A stretch of DNA of 64,000 bases from Mucilaginibacter rubeus (lineage in GTDB: Bacteria > Bacteroidota > Bacteroidia > Sphingobacteriales > Sphingobacteriaceae), in contig NZ_CP043450.1 of NCBI RefSeq assembly GCF_003286415.2, positions 1,860,001-1,924,000 on the forward strand, given 5' to 3'. Numbering within the stretch: position 1 is the first letter of the stretch; each line of letters starts with the position of its first letter. Shown piece by piece: positions 17,807 to 29,200 of the stretch. The translations under genes and the position numbers were made by a program. The notes beneath the pieces are model-generated. The model ran no database searches. It saw only the letters and a list, made by a program, of their open reading frames with translations, and was not told where the DNA came from.

Positions 17807-18532
17807 ATGACGATACAAAAATTATCAATTATTATTCCGGCTTATAACGAAGGTAACACCATACATTTAATTTTGGATAAAATTAAAACGGTAAACCTTA
17901 TCAATGATATCGAAAAAGAAGTGATCATTGTGAATGATTGCTCAAAAGATGATACTGAAGCCGCCATTTATAAATACAAGCTTGGTAACCCCGAAATTAA
18001 TATCCAATACTTTAAACATGAGGTAAATAAAGGCAAGGGGGCTGCCTTGCATACCGGTATCTCCAAAGCAACCGGCGATTACCTTATTATCCAGGATGCC
18101 GACCTTGAATATGATCCTGCTGAATATAACGACCTGTTAAAACCGGTGGTAGCCGGCTTTGCCGATGTGGTTTACGGTTCGCGCTTTATGGGGAGCAATC
18201 CTCACCGCATCCTGTTTTTCTGGCATACTATAGGTAACAGGTGGCTGACGTTTGCGTCAAACTGGTTTTCCAATCTTAACCTTACAGATATGGAAACATG
18301 TTATAAATTGTTTAATACCAGGATGATCCAATCTATTAAACTTACCGAAAAGCGTTTTGGCTTTGAGCCTGAAGTAACTCAAAAAATTGCCCGTGTGCCG
18401 CGGATAAGGATTTATGAGGTAGGTATTTCGTATTATGGCCGTACGTACGAAGAAGGCAAAAAGATAGGATGGAAGGATGGCGTAAGGGCTATTTACTGTA
18501 TCCTGAAATACGGTTTGTTTAAATCGAAGTAA
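17807..18532 (+). CDS. Family 2 glycosyltransferase (DPM1/polyprenyl-phosphate type)
   Basis: A cytoplasmic GT-A fold enzyme with no membrane helix. The start is [20 protein letters not shown]. The nucleotide-sugar and metal residues are in [11 protein letters not shown] and the DxD-like [15 protein letters not shown]. The segment VVYGSRFMG followed by the conserved [10 protein letters not shown] is typical of dolichyl- or undecaprenyl-phosphate mannosyl/glucosyl transferases. At 241 residues it lacks the C-terminal membrane domain of the larger GtrB type. The gene is convergent with the phosphopantetheinyl transferase gene, and their 3' ends overlap by 14 bases. Sugar and acceptor are not determined. 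Confidence 0.9.
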   Translation: MTIQKLSIIIPAYNEGNTIHLILDKIKTVNLINDIEKEVIIVNDCSKDDTEAAIYKYKLGNPEINIQYFKHEVNKGKGAALHTGISKATGDYLIIQDADLEYDPAEYNDLLKPVVAGFADVVYGSRFMGSNPHRILFFWHTIGNRWLTFASNWFSNLNLTDMETCYKLFNTRMIQSIKLTEKRFGFEPEVTQKIARVPRIRIYEVGISYYGRTYEEGKKIGWKDGVRAIYCILKYGLFKSK

Positions 18533-19265
18533 GATCGTAAAACCTTAGAACGGGCTGAGACTCACTTTCGTAGGCTACTGTGGCCATATTATCGCTATCA
18601 AGTTTAAAACTCATCAGCTTTATTGCTTCGGATGAATTTACAAGGCCACTATTGGTTATGTGGTCGCCATCTAGGGAAGGGATATTTTTAATTCTCTCGT
18701 CCAGTCCTTGACTCGTGAGTTTTGTTGTAGCTTCTTTGCGCGTCCAGAGGAGGACGAACTTTTCTATCGACTCGGTTTGGTTGATAAAGCGGATTTCATC
18801 GGAACTGAAGTTGTCAGCAAGGATTTCTTTAAAGGCAAATGACTGGTCGATTTTCTCTGTATCGATACCAACTTTTGTTTGGGATATGGCAATGGTCACC
18901 CACTCATCCGAGTGAGATATATTGTAATTAATGGTAATTCCTGTTGTTTTTACGAATGGCTTTTTATTTGGGCCTATCTCAAAACGGATATCTTCGGGTT
19001 TTTGAACCAAATACTTGCCTAAAATGATCCTTAGCGCGGCACGGCTTACGATAAAGCGCTGCCTGTCTTTTTCCTGGTAATATCTCCCTGCACGGGTTAT
19101 TTCATCGGGCAGCAGCAATGTTTTAAGCTGCCCGATAAATGAAAGATGATCGGTAATTTTAATTCGCCACACATCAATATTAACGCCAACAGCCAGGTTG
19201 GGGTTGGCATTTTGCTGCCAGTCAACAGCATCGAGATAGTGTATTGCTACCTTTACTGTATCCAT
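18519..19265 (-). CDS. 4'-phosphopantetheinyl transferase, Sfp type
   Basis: It transfers the phosphopantetheine arm from CoA to a serine of carrier proteins. The two conserved blocks are VGIDTEKID (residues about 130-140, Mg-binding Asp and Glu) and [16 protein letters not shown] (WxxKEA), with the upstream ISHSDEWV segment. At 248 residues it is of the Sfp size class. It starts three bases after the stop of the C-A-T-TE gene, so it is the third gene of the NRPS-PKS operon. It presumably primes all four carrier domains of this locus. It is clearly not AcpS (about 125 residues). Confidence 0.93.
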   Translation of the reverse strand: MDTVKVAIHYLDAVDWQQNANPNLAVGVNIDVWRIKITDHLSFIGQLKTLLLPDEITRAGRYYQEKDRQRFIVSRAALRIILGKYLVQKPEDIRFEIGPNKKPFVKTTGITINYNISHSDEWVTIAISQTKVGIDTEKIDQSFAFKEILADNFSSDEIRFINQTESIEKFVLLWTRKEATTKLTSQGLDERIKNIPSLDGDHITNSGLVNSSEAIKLMSFKLDSDNMATVAYESESQPVLRFYDLTSI

Positions 19266-19268
19266 AAC

Positions 19269-22200
19269 TTATTTTTTAGCAGCTTCATCGAGGCAATTTT
19301 GCAAAATTTTTGCAAAGATCTTGTCGTTAGGCGCTTTAAAAATTGAATTATGCTCGCCGGGAATAGGATGTACGTTGATGCCCTTTAAAGCATAAGGTTG
19401 CCAGCCAAGGTATTCAAAATCATCCATGTAAAAGGTATGATTATCAGCCTTGAACAGTTCAATGGAGATGTTGTAGGGCTTCAGCTGATAATTTCGTTCG
19501 GCTTGCTGGTTCATCTCATCTATCTTGTTTGAATAGCCAAAAAAGCCTTCCTGCTTTTCATCGTTCTTAAATCGCCATAAAAGCCTCGTAGCATGGCGTT
19601 TAATGTTTTTTGTTTTGTCGGCTATATTTTGCGAAAGACCCTCCGGTGTTAAAAGATTATACTTCAGCTTACGTAAAAAGAACTTAGCCCGTTTGGTTTG
19701 CATGGTAAGCCACGGGTCAAAAAATGGCGAACGGTATGCATAGGTATCAAACATGGCAAGCATTTTTACCTTTTTGCCTTGTGCCTCCAGTTGTATGGCC
19801 ATTTCATAAGCTATGATACCGCCAAATGAATACCCGGCAAGTGCATACGGTCCGTCGGGATTTTGTGCCTGGATAGCAGAGATGTAATGAGCTGCAATGT
19901 CTTTAATCTCGGTAAGCGGTTCATCAATACCGTTAAGTCCCTTAGCCTGTAAGCCATAAACCGGTTGATCTGGGTGCATGTTGATAGCCAGCGCATTAAA
20001 TAATAAAACGTTAAGGCCAGCCCCATGCACAATATACAAAGGTGTTTTACTGCCGCTTGGCTTTATAGGCACAAGCGAATCCCATACTATGGATTTACCA
20101 TCCATTTCAAGCATAAGGGACAACTTCTCAACCGTAGAGTTTTCAAAAAGCGCGGCCAGGGGCAAGCGTTTGTCCGTTAGTTTTTCAATGCGGGTCATTA
20201 CCTGTACCGCGATAAGCGAATGGCCTCCCAGTTCAAAGAAGTTATCGTAAACGCCAATATTCTCAATGCCCAAAAACTCACTCCAGATATCGGCGATCAT
20301 TTTTTCGACGTCTGTGCGTGGGGCTACATATAAATTGACATTTTCGGCAACGAGAACAGCATTATTTTGGATCAACGTTTTTTTATCAACCTTGCCATTG
20401 GGTGTAAGCGGGATGGAAGCAATAATGATAAAATCATCCGGAACCATGTAATCAGGCAGGGAGTTTTTTAACGAAGTCCGCCAGTTTTTTATCAATGTGG
20501 ATTCCTCTTCGGTAATGTAGTTGTCGTTTATAACAATATAAGCAACAAGTTTATTCACGCCACTTCTATCAGGCTGGGCTACAACTACCGCCTGTTTTAC
20601 ATCGGCTTTGTTGATCAGGTGATACTCTATTTCCCCGGTTTCAATCCGATACCCACGGATTTTGATCTGCGCATCAGCACGGCCAAGGCATTCAATTTCA
20701 CCATTATCCATAAACCTGCCTAAATCGCCGGTACGGTACATCTTAGCATCCAGTTGATCAGAAAATGGGTCGGCTATGAATTTTTCGGCTGTAAGTTCTG
20801 GCTGGTTTAAATAACCGGCTGCCAGGCCGTCACCACCAATAAATATTTCGCCTATGGTGCCGGTATCCAGTGGGTTAAGGTTCTTATCTAAAATGTAAAT
20901 TGAAGTATTGTCGATAGGGCGACCAATCGTAATCGCCGGATCTTCGGTCTTGATCTCTTTAATGGTTGACCAAATGGTAGTTTCGGTAGGGCCGTAAACG
21001 TTCCATAAAGATGATGCTTTTCCGAGGATCCTTTCGGCCAGTTCCTTAGGTAAAGCCTCGCCGCCGCAAATTACCTTTACCGGGGTATTTGTATCCCAAC
21101 CTGCTTCAAGCATAATTCGCCAGGTATATGGGGTGGCCTGCATGGTAGTTATCCCTTCCGCACGTATAATATCAAGCAACGCGCGACCGTCTTTAGCAGT
21201 TGCAGTATCGGCAATAATTACCTGGGCTCCACTTAATAACGGCAAAAAGAGTTCGAGTCCGGCAATATCAAAACTTATTGTCGTTACAGCAAGCAATTTA
21301 TCTCCGGCGGTCATTCCAGGTTCCTTTTGCATGCTGTACAGGAAGTTCACCAGGCTGTGCTGACTGATCTGAACGCCTTTAGGCATACCTGTTGAGCCTG
21401 AAGTATACAGGATATAGGCAAGATCATCACCTGTAACCGTAACTTTCGGAGTATCGGTACTGTAGTTTGAAAGTTTGGCCCACTCAGTTTCTAAGGTAAG
21501 TTCGGTAGCGTTTGATTGGTAACGGCCTTTGTATTTTTCAGAAGTTAGCAGTACCACTGCTTTAGAGTCGCCGAGCATATAATTGATCCGCTCGAGTGGG
21601 AACTGGGGATCAAGCGGAATGTAGATACCGCCGGCTTTCATAATACCCAGTATAACCGCCAGCATTTCTACCGAACGATCAATAGCAAAGGCAACCTTAT
21701 CACCTTTTTTAACTCCCTTATCAATCAATAAAGCGGCTAACTGATTGCTGATATCATTTAGTTGCCTGTAAGTAAATGATTGTGTGCCAGATTTTACTGC
21801 AACCGAATCACTTTGCCAGTTGATGAGCTGATATAAGGCTTTATCTTTAGGGTAAGCTATTGCCGTATTGTTCCAAACCTTGAGCTTTTCTATCAGCTCT
21901 TCCCTGTTAGAAGCGGGTATGGCACCTATTAATGTATCTGGCGCGGCTACCAGTTCATGGAGCAAAAAGCTAAATTCATCCATCATGGTGCGGATAGCTT
22001 TTTCGCTGAATAACTGTGTGTTATATGACCATTCTAAAACTAAAGCTTCATCACGGCCCGAGATATTGACAAAGATCTCAAAGTTTTCATACTCACGCGG
22101 ATTACTTATCAGATGATGCTTCAATCCATAAAAATCAACATCGTCATCCATCCCCATATCAATGTTGAACATCACCGGCACCAACGGAACCCGTGAAGCA

Positions 22201-23288
22201 TCGCGGGGAATACTTAGCTTTTTAAGTAATTCGCCGAACGTGTACAACTGGTGATCATACGCGTCAAGAATAGAGGAATTGCGTTGTTTAAGATAACTGC
22301 GGAATGATTGATCGCCTTTTGGATAGCTTCTTAACGGAAGCAGATTGACACAATGCCCTACCAAGCGGTAATTACCCGTGGCTGATTGGCCTGCGGCGGG
22401 TAAACCCAATATGATCTCGTCCTGCCCGGTTATTCTTTGCAGAAAAACTTCAAAAGCAGCTAATAGGGTGGTCACAAAGCTACTTCCGTTTGTCTTGCCC
22501 AATTGCTTCAGCGCCGAAGCAAGATCTTTATCAAGATCAAAATCAAGGCGATTGCTTTTATAAGTACGTACCGCCGGGCGAGGCAGGTCGGCAGGCAAAT
22601 CAAGCTGATAATTGCTTCCTTTAAATTCGTCTAACCAGTATTGCTCGTTGTTTTTATATTCCTGACTATCAGTGAATAAAGATTGTTCGTTTGAATAATT
22701 ACTGAATGAAGACGCTTCCGGTAATTCAATATATTCACCCTGGGCATAAGCAGAATAAAGCTTGCTTAAATCCTGCATCATGATACCTATTGACCAGCCA
22801 TCGCAAATAATGTGATGCGCTATAAAAGTTAACCGATGCTCGTTTTCATCCAATTTAATTAACTGAACTTTAAACAAGGGGCCGGCAACCAGGTCAAAAG
22901 CGGTAAACGCGTTTTGGTTATTTTGCTCGGTAATAAAGGATTGCTGTTCCTCAGCACTCTTTCCCGACATGTCGGCGAACTTAAAATCAAGCGGTAATTC
23001 TTTATAAATACATATTGATTTACCATCGGCACTAAAAGCAGAGCGTAATGCCTCATGCATAATAGTGATTTCCTGTAAAGCTTCCAACATTGCCTCCTGG
23101 TCAAGCTGACCGGAGAGCTGTAACGAAAAAGATTCGTTATATGCACAGTTGGCTTCATTGCCGCCAATAATGCAGGACGCCCAGATCTCTAACTGAGGTT
23201 CGGTTGATGGCGCTATTGCGATAAGTTCAGGCCCCGCAAAAGGATCAAATTCAACCGGTATAATATCGTATAAGGTATTTGTAGTCAA
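19269..23288 (-). CDS. Nonribosomal peptide synthetase C-A-T-TE
   Basis: A termination module. The condensation domain (about 1-440) has the intact catalytic motif IAHHIICDGWSIG. The adenylation domain (about 455-960) has LAYILYTSGSTGMPKG and VYGPTETTIW. By my alignment to GrsA the specificity residues read D-I-L-Q-I-G-V-I-W-K, close to the known glycine code D-I-L-Q-L-G-L-I-W-K. A thiolation domain (FFELGGHSLIAVQV, Ser near 1030) and a type I thioesterase (about 1075-1339: PLYIVHGAGLNVLLF, GYSFGG, PGEHNSIF) follow. The N-terminal EPQLEIWASCIIG and CAYNESFSL are of the type found after aminotransferase domains. The start is TTG, one base after the stop of the upstream NRPS-PKS gene, so translation is probably coupled. 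It should extend the beta-amino acyl chain and release it. Confidence 0.94.
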   Translation of the reverse strand: MTTNTLYDIIPVEFDPFAGPELIAIAPSTEPQLEIWASCIIGGNEANCAYNESFSLQLSGQLDQEAMLEALQEITIMHEALRSAFSADGKSICIYKELPLDFKFADMSGKSAEEQQSFITEQNNQNAFTAFDLVAGPLFKVQLIKLDENEHRLTFIAHHIICDGWSIGIMMQDLSKLYSAYAQGEYIELPEASSFSNYSNEQSLFTDSQEYKNNEQYWLDEFKGSNYQLDLPADLPRPAVRTYKSNRLDFDLDKDLASALKQLGKTNGSSFVTTLLAAFEVFLQRITGQDEIILGLPAAGQSATGNYRLVGHCVNLLPLRSYPKGDQSFRSYLKQRNSSILDAYDHQLYTFGELLKKLSIPRDASRVPLVPVMFNIDMGMDDDVDFYGLKHHLISNPREYENFEIFVNISGRDEALVLEWSYNTQLFSEKAIRTMMDEFSFLLHELVAAPDTLIGAIPASNREELIEKLKVWNNTAIAYPKDKALYQLINWQSDSVAVKSGTQSFTYRQLNDISNQLAALLIDKGVKKGDKVAFAIDRSVEMLAVILGIMKAGGIYIPLDPQFPLERINYMLGDSKAVVLLTSEKYKGRYQSNATELTLETEWAKLSNYSTDTPKVTVTGDDLAYILYTSGSTGMPKGVQISQHSLVNFLYSMQKEPGMTAGDKLLAVTTISFDIAGLELFLPLLSGAQVIIADTATAKDGRALLDIIRAEGITTMQATPYTWRIMLEAGWDTNTPVKVICGGEALPKELAERILGKASSLWNVYGPTETTIWSTIKEIKTEDPAITIGRPIDNTSIYILDKNLNPLDTGTIGEIFIGGDGLAAGYLNQPELTAEKFIADPFSDQLDAKMYRTGDLGRFMDNGEIECLGRADAQIKIRGYRIETGEIEYHLINKADVKQAVVVAQPDRSGVNKLVAYIVINDNYITEEESTLIKNWRTSLKNSLPDYMVPDDFIIIASIPLTPNGKVDKKTLIQNNAVLVAENVNLYVAPRTDVEKMIADIWSEFLGIENIGVYDNFFELGGHSLIAVQVMTRIEKLTDKRLPLAALFENSTVEKLSLMLEMDGKSIVWDSLVPIKPSGSKTPLYIVHGAGLNVLLFNALAINMHPDQPVYGLQAKGLNGIDEPLTEIKDIAAHYISAIQAQNPDGPYALAGYSFGGIIAYEMAIQLEAQGKKVKMLAMFDTYAYRSPFFDPWLTMQTKRAKFFLRKLKYNLLTPEGLSQNIADKTKNIKRHATRLLWRFKNDEKQEGFFGYSNKIDEMNQQAERNYQLKPYNISIELFKADNHTFYMDDFEYLGWQPYALKGINVHPIPGEHNSIFKAPNDKIFAKILQNCLDEAAKK

Positions 23289-23289
23289 G

Positions 23290-26200
23290 TTAGTTATTGC
23301 TGATCGTTACCTGTAAATATTTTCCTGGATTATTTGCATCGGTTACAAACCAGCCAGGGTTACCATCTTTATCGCGACCTAATTTTGCACCCGGTACAGG
23401 AGGTTCTGCAGGCAGGCCATTTTTAGCTGGTTCTGTTTTTACCGGTTCCGGTTTGTTAGTCGGCATAAAACCAGCCTCAATTAGCTCATAAACGCTATCG
23501 CTGAAAGCTTTGATGATCTGATCAACCTCTTCATTGGTATGCGCTGCTGTAATAAAGCAAGGGAACAGATCCCAGATATGGATGCCTTTAAGGCGCATCA
23601 GCGTAAACAGCAGTTCGCCGTAAGGCAGTTCGTAGTCAAATTTAATTTTCCATAATGAACCGAATGATGGGATATGCAACGGCAAACCTTCTTTTTCGCA
23701 AATTTCGTTTAGGGCATCTGCCAAACGTTTGGTCAAGGCATTAAGACCTTCCTGCAGGGCCGGGCCTTTTTCCTTCATGTAGTTCAATGATGCTTTTGCG
23801 GTGGCTAAAGCCAAAGGATGGCGTACAAATGTACCTGCAAAATAGGTTACACCGGCTTGAGGCGATGAGTCGTCACCAAATTGCCAGTTGCCTCCGTCAA
23901 GCGCATCCATGTATTTGCTGATACCCGCAATAGCGCCAATAGGCATACCACCGCCAATTACTTTACCGTAAGTACCCAGATCGGCTTTAATGCCAAACAT
24001 GGCCTGTGCACCACCCGGGTGCATCCTGAAACCGGTGATCACCTCATCAAATATTAAAACGGTTTCCGACTGCCGGGTAATCTCCCTCACACGTTTTAAA
24101 AATTCAATAGGACGGAAATCTGGTCGACGGCTCTGGGCCGGCTCAACCAGTACTGCTGCCAACTCATGCGCTCGCTCCGCTATTATCTTTAACGATTCTT
24201 CGGTACCATAGTCCAGGATCAGCATATTCTGCACCACATCGGGCATGATGCCCGGCGCAGCAGGTACGGTTTTTAATTTTTTAGTGCCACGAACAATAAC
24301 TTCGTCGTTAATGCCATGGTATGAGCCATTAAATGCAACAATAAGTGAACGGCCGGTTACGGTACGCGCTATACGCATTGCACCCAACACAGCTTCGGAG
24401 CCGGTATTACACAAAGCAGCACGGTCAAAATTAGTAAACTCACATATCAGTTTGCTAACCTCGCCCGCAAGTTCATGCTGAGGACCTATTTCGTATCCTT
24501 TTTCAACCTGATCCAATACAGCCTGCTTTAATACATCGGTTTGGTAACCAAGAAAGTTTGAGCCAAAGCCGTTTAACGCGTCTATGTACTCGTTGCCGTC
24601 AATATCCCAAACACGATTGCCTTTTGAGCGGTTAACTACAAGCGGGTAAACAATCTCTTTGGTTAAAGGGCGGAAACCACTTACCACGCGCGGATCGGCC
24701 ATGTATGGTCTGTCCTTTTGTGTTTGGGCTTTACTGCCTTTTGTTTTGGCGTTATATTTTTCTGTAAGATCTTTTAAAAATGCCTGTTGCTTATCGGTTA
24801 AACCCTGTACCTGTTTTTCGATACGTGCTGTTGCGCCGAAAGGTTTTTTTAATTCAACTTGCTCTTCAGGAGTAAAATCAGCAGCAAGTGAAAGTAAGGA
24901 TTTAGCCGGCGTAACGGCAGGGGCTGAAGCATTATAAGTTTGCTGAGGCGGCGCCTGTGCGGCGGGTGCATTGCTTTGTATATAGGATAGCTGATTGGCC
25001 AGCAATTGCAACTGTTGAGATATTAAACTGATGGCGATGTCGTTGCTTCCCTGATTTGCGATAGGAAAGGCCGGAGCTCCGTTGGTACTAACGGTCTGCA
25101 CATGGTGCTGAATTGCGGGTTGTGCACCTTGGTTAGTTTCGCCATGTTGAAACGCGGGGTTTACAGCAGGAGCAACCTGCGGCTGAAATGCATCGGCTGG
25201 TAAATTGTTATCCAGGTAAATTGCAAGCAGTTCGAGGCTACTATATTCTTCAAACAGTTTTCTGAACGTAATAGGTACGTTGAAGATCTTTTTTAGATTG
25301 GTAGCTATTTGTGTAAGCGAAAGCGAGTCGAAGCCTATTTCAATAAAGCTCATGCCCGTTGCTGCCATATCTATTTCAATACCGGCAGCATCTTCAAAGA
25401 TCTCTTTAAGTTTATCAATTAAAATATCCTTCCTCATCAGTACAGGTTGCGTAGGTTTTGTATTTGTTTGTTGTTGGGTTAAGGTTTCAGGGACAATATT
25501 TATCGTTACGGCTGGTTCAAGCCAATACCGTTTATGATCAAAAGCATAGGTTGGGATGTCAATTTTTTTACGATTTTGCGCTAAATAAGTTGCCTCCCAA
25601 TTAGGTTGGATACCGTTAAGCCATAACTGACCTAAAGCTTTTAATAAGCTTTGGTATTCTGTTAAGGTATCCGTTTGTTCAAAGCCAGCTATTACAGGAA
25701 TATTTTTACCTGCGTTATGCTGACGGGCAAGCGTAGCTAATATGTTTCCCGGGCCACATTCAAGCAGCAAGCGGCTATCATCTTCCGCAATGGTATCAAG
25801 GGCATCGGCAAAACGAACGGTGTTACGCAGGTGTTGTGCCCAGTAATCAGGATCCGTTGCTTGCGCTTCACTTAACCAGGTGCCGGTTACAGTGGATACA
25901 AGAGGTTTAACCGGCTTGTTCAACTTTACGGATTTAACTACTTCTTTAAATGGCCCAACAATATCATCCATCATTAATGAATGGAAAGCGTGACTTGTTA
26001 AAAGCAGCCTTGCCGGAATTCCTTTTTCAGATAGCTCTGCCGCAAATGCTGTAATTGCACTCTCATGGCCTGCCACTACGCAAAGCTTTTTACTGTTTAC
26101 TGCTGCTACAGAAAGCCCGGCAGGTAAGATGTCTTTTAGTCGTTCTTCTTCAATGCGTACCGAAAGCATTTGTCCGTGCGGAGCGCTGCTTACCAATCGT

Positions 26201-29200
26201 GCCCGTTCTGATATCAGTTTTAAGGCATCCGGCAGACTGAACACTCCGGCCAGATGTGCGGCTACAAACTCGCCTATGCTGTGTCCCATTAATATAGCGG
26301 GTTCAATACCTTTGCTTATCCATAAGCGGGCCATAGCATATTCTAAAATGAATAGTGCCGGCTGGGTGTATAATGTGTTTTTTATTCTTTCTGCCGATTG
26401 CGGGTTTACAGCATCAGCAAAGATTATCTCAAGAAGATTGGTGTGTATAGTTCCCTGCAACAGATTAATACATTCATCAACCGCATCTTTAAAAACAGGT
26501 TCGTTCTGATACAGGTCATGACCCATATTTACATATTGCGAACCTTGTCCCGGGAACATAAAGACTACCTCGGCGGGAATGGTACTTAGTTTTTTAACAG
26601 ATGACGGATCGGTATTTGAAGCATTCAGTTTTACTATCAGGTCGTCAGCATCTGTTGCCACTATAAAACGGCGATAGTTAAAATCGGCACGTGTTGTTTG
26701 CAGCGTGTAAGCTACATCGTTAAGGTCAATACTTTTATTTTTCTGTACAAATGCGGCAAGTTTCCCGGCGTATTTAGCTAAGCTTTCTTCGTTTTTGGCC
26801 GACCAACTGATCAACTTTAAAGGTTTGTTTGCGCCAGGTTCAACAGGTTCTGTGGTTTTATATTCCTCCAAAACAACGTGCACATTGGTACCGCCAACGC
26901 CGAATGAACTGACTCCGGCTCGTTTGAGCTCAGCATCCCATGGTTTAAGTTTAGCATTAACAAAAAACGGCGTATGCTCTATATCGATATTCGGATTGAT
27001 CTTTTTGAAAAACAGCGATGGGGGAATTTGACCATTCCTCATAGCAAGCACCGTTTTGATCAGCCCGGCAACGCCCGATGCTGCTGTAAGGTGGCCAAAG
27101 TTGCTTTTAACAGAGCCTATAGCGCAAAACTGCTTTTGCCCCTGCTCGCCGAAAGCAAGATTAAGTCCTTCAATTTCTATAGGATCACCCAATGGGGTAG
27201 CGGTGCCGTGTGCTTCTACATAACTTATGGTCGAGGCATCTACACCAGCATCGGCAATGGACGCGGCTATAGCGCCAGCCTGTCCATAGGCATTGGGTCC
27301 GCCGAAACTACCTTTTTCGGCGCCATCATTATTTACGCCAACGCCTTTTATTACGGCGTAAATGGTATCGCCATCGCGCTGCGCGTATTCAAGGCTTTTT
27401 AATAGAACAACGCCAGCACCATCGCTGAAAGTAGTACCCGAAGCTTCGGCATCAAAAGGGCGGCAATGCCCATCGATGCTCATCATTGCACCTTCCTCGT
27501 AAATGTGGCCGCTTTTTATAGGCGATGTAACAGACGCCGCACCAGCAATAGCAACCTGGCATTGCCCGCTACGGATGCTGTTTACAGCCTGCGTAACGGC
27601 TAAAAGTGATGTTGAACAAGCCGAATATACCGCAACGGCCGGCCCTTTCAGATTTAATTGGTAGGCCGTACGGGTTGCTATGTAGTCCTTTTCATTTAAA
27701 GTACGTACCTGGAAATGGCCAACGGTTTCAACTATTTCCGGGTTGGTTAATACATTGTTGTTATAATAGGTGTTGTACCCACAGCCTGCGAATACACCGG
27801 TTAGTCCGTCATATTTTTGTGGCAGATGGCCTGTTTTCTCTAATACTTCCCATGCAAGTTCTAAGAATATGCGCTGTTGCGGGTCCATCAGTTCGGCAGC
27901 ACGAGGATTAAAGCCGAAAAATCCGGCATCGAACTCATCTGCGCCGTTGATGATGCCTCTTGCCCTAACATAGGCAGGGTTATTTTTTTCGTAAAGCGGA
28001 ACGTATTTGTCTAATTCTTCCTGGGTAAAAAAGCTGGTGCCTTCGCGGCCATCGGCAAGCATTTGCCAAAATTCATCAATGGTATCAGCACCCGGGAAGC
28101 GGCCCGCCATGCCAATGATGGCGACATCTGTATTGGCATCTTTCGCCCTCTTTTTTTGTGTCGAAAGAAGGGCGGTTTGTTTGCTTGCGCCGCTGATCAG
28201 CTTTGCGATACCGGCAATAGTTGGATATTGGTATAGTTTGGTGATTGGAACTTCGTAATTAAAACGCTGCTTTAATAGTGCAACCGTTTTTAAAGCCAGC
28301 AGCGAATTGCCACCCAACTGAAAGAAATTATCATCAATACCTACCTTATCAAACTGCAGCAGCTCAATTAAAACAGCAGCTATATTTTTTTCAGTTTGGT
28401 TTGATGGGGCTTTGTAAAGCACATCAAGTTCGGGGCGTTTGATGTCTGGCTTGGGGAGTGCTTTTCTATCAACCTTCCCGCTGGTTGTTTTGGGTAACTC
28501 TTTTAACCAAACGTAAGCCGAAGGCAGCATAAAATCAGGAAGTTGTTCTTCGAGAGATTTGCGCACAGCTTCAGTATCTTCTTTATCGACCGATGATACA
28601 AGGTAAGCTACCAACCGTTTTTGCCCTGCTGCATCTGCGGGGGCGGTTACCACTGCTTGTTTTATATTTTCAAGCTGATTGATCAGCACTTCAATTTCAC
28701 CAATTTCTACCCGGTTACCGCGGATCTTAACTTGTGTATCTCTGCGGCCAAGATATTCGATATTGCCATCGTTCATAAAACGGGCAAGGTCGCCGGTGCG
28801 ATAGATCCGGATGATTTTATTACCTTCTTTCCAGTCGATAAACTTTTCGGCTGTCATTTCGGGCCTGTTCAGATAGCCGTTTGCCAGGCTTATACCCGAA
28901 ACGCACAATTCGCCGGTTTCGCCGTCGGCCACCCTTTTGAGGCTTTCATCAAGCAATATGATCTCCGTGTTACTAATAGGAATGCCTATGGATGGGAGTG
29001 TGGGCCATAAAGATGCATCGCCGTCCAATCTTAGTTCAGTAACCACGTGAGTTTCTGTAGGGCCATATTGGTTAAAAAGTACACATCCTGGCAGTGCATT
29101 AAAAAAGTTTACTATTTGTGGGGTGATCTTTAGCTGTTCCCCAGCTGTCATGATCTCTTTTAACGAAGCAGGGATATGATCATTTGCTATGGCCGCTTCG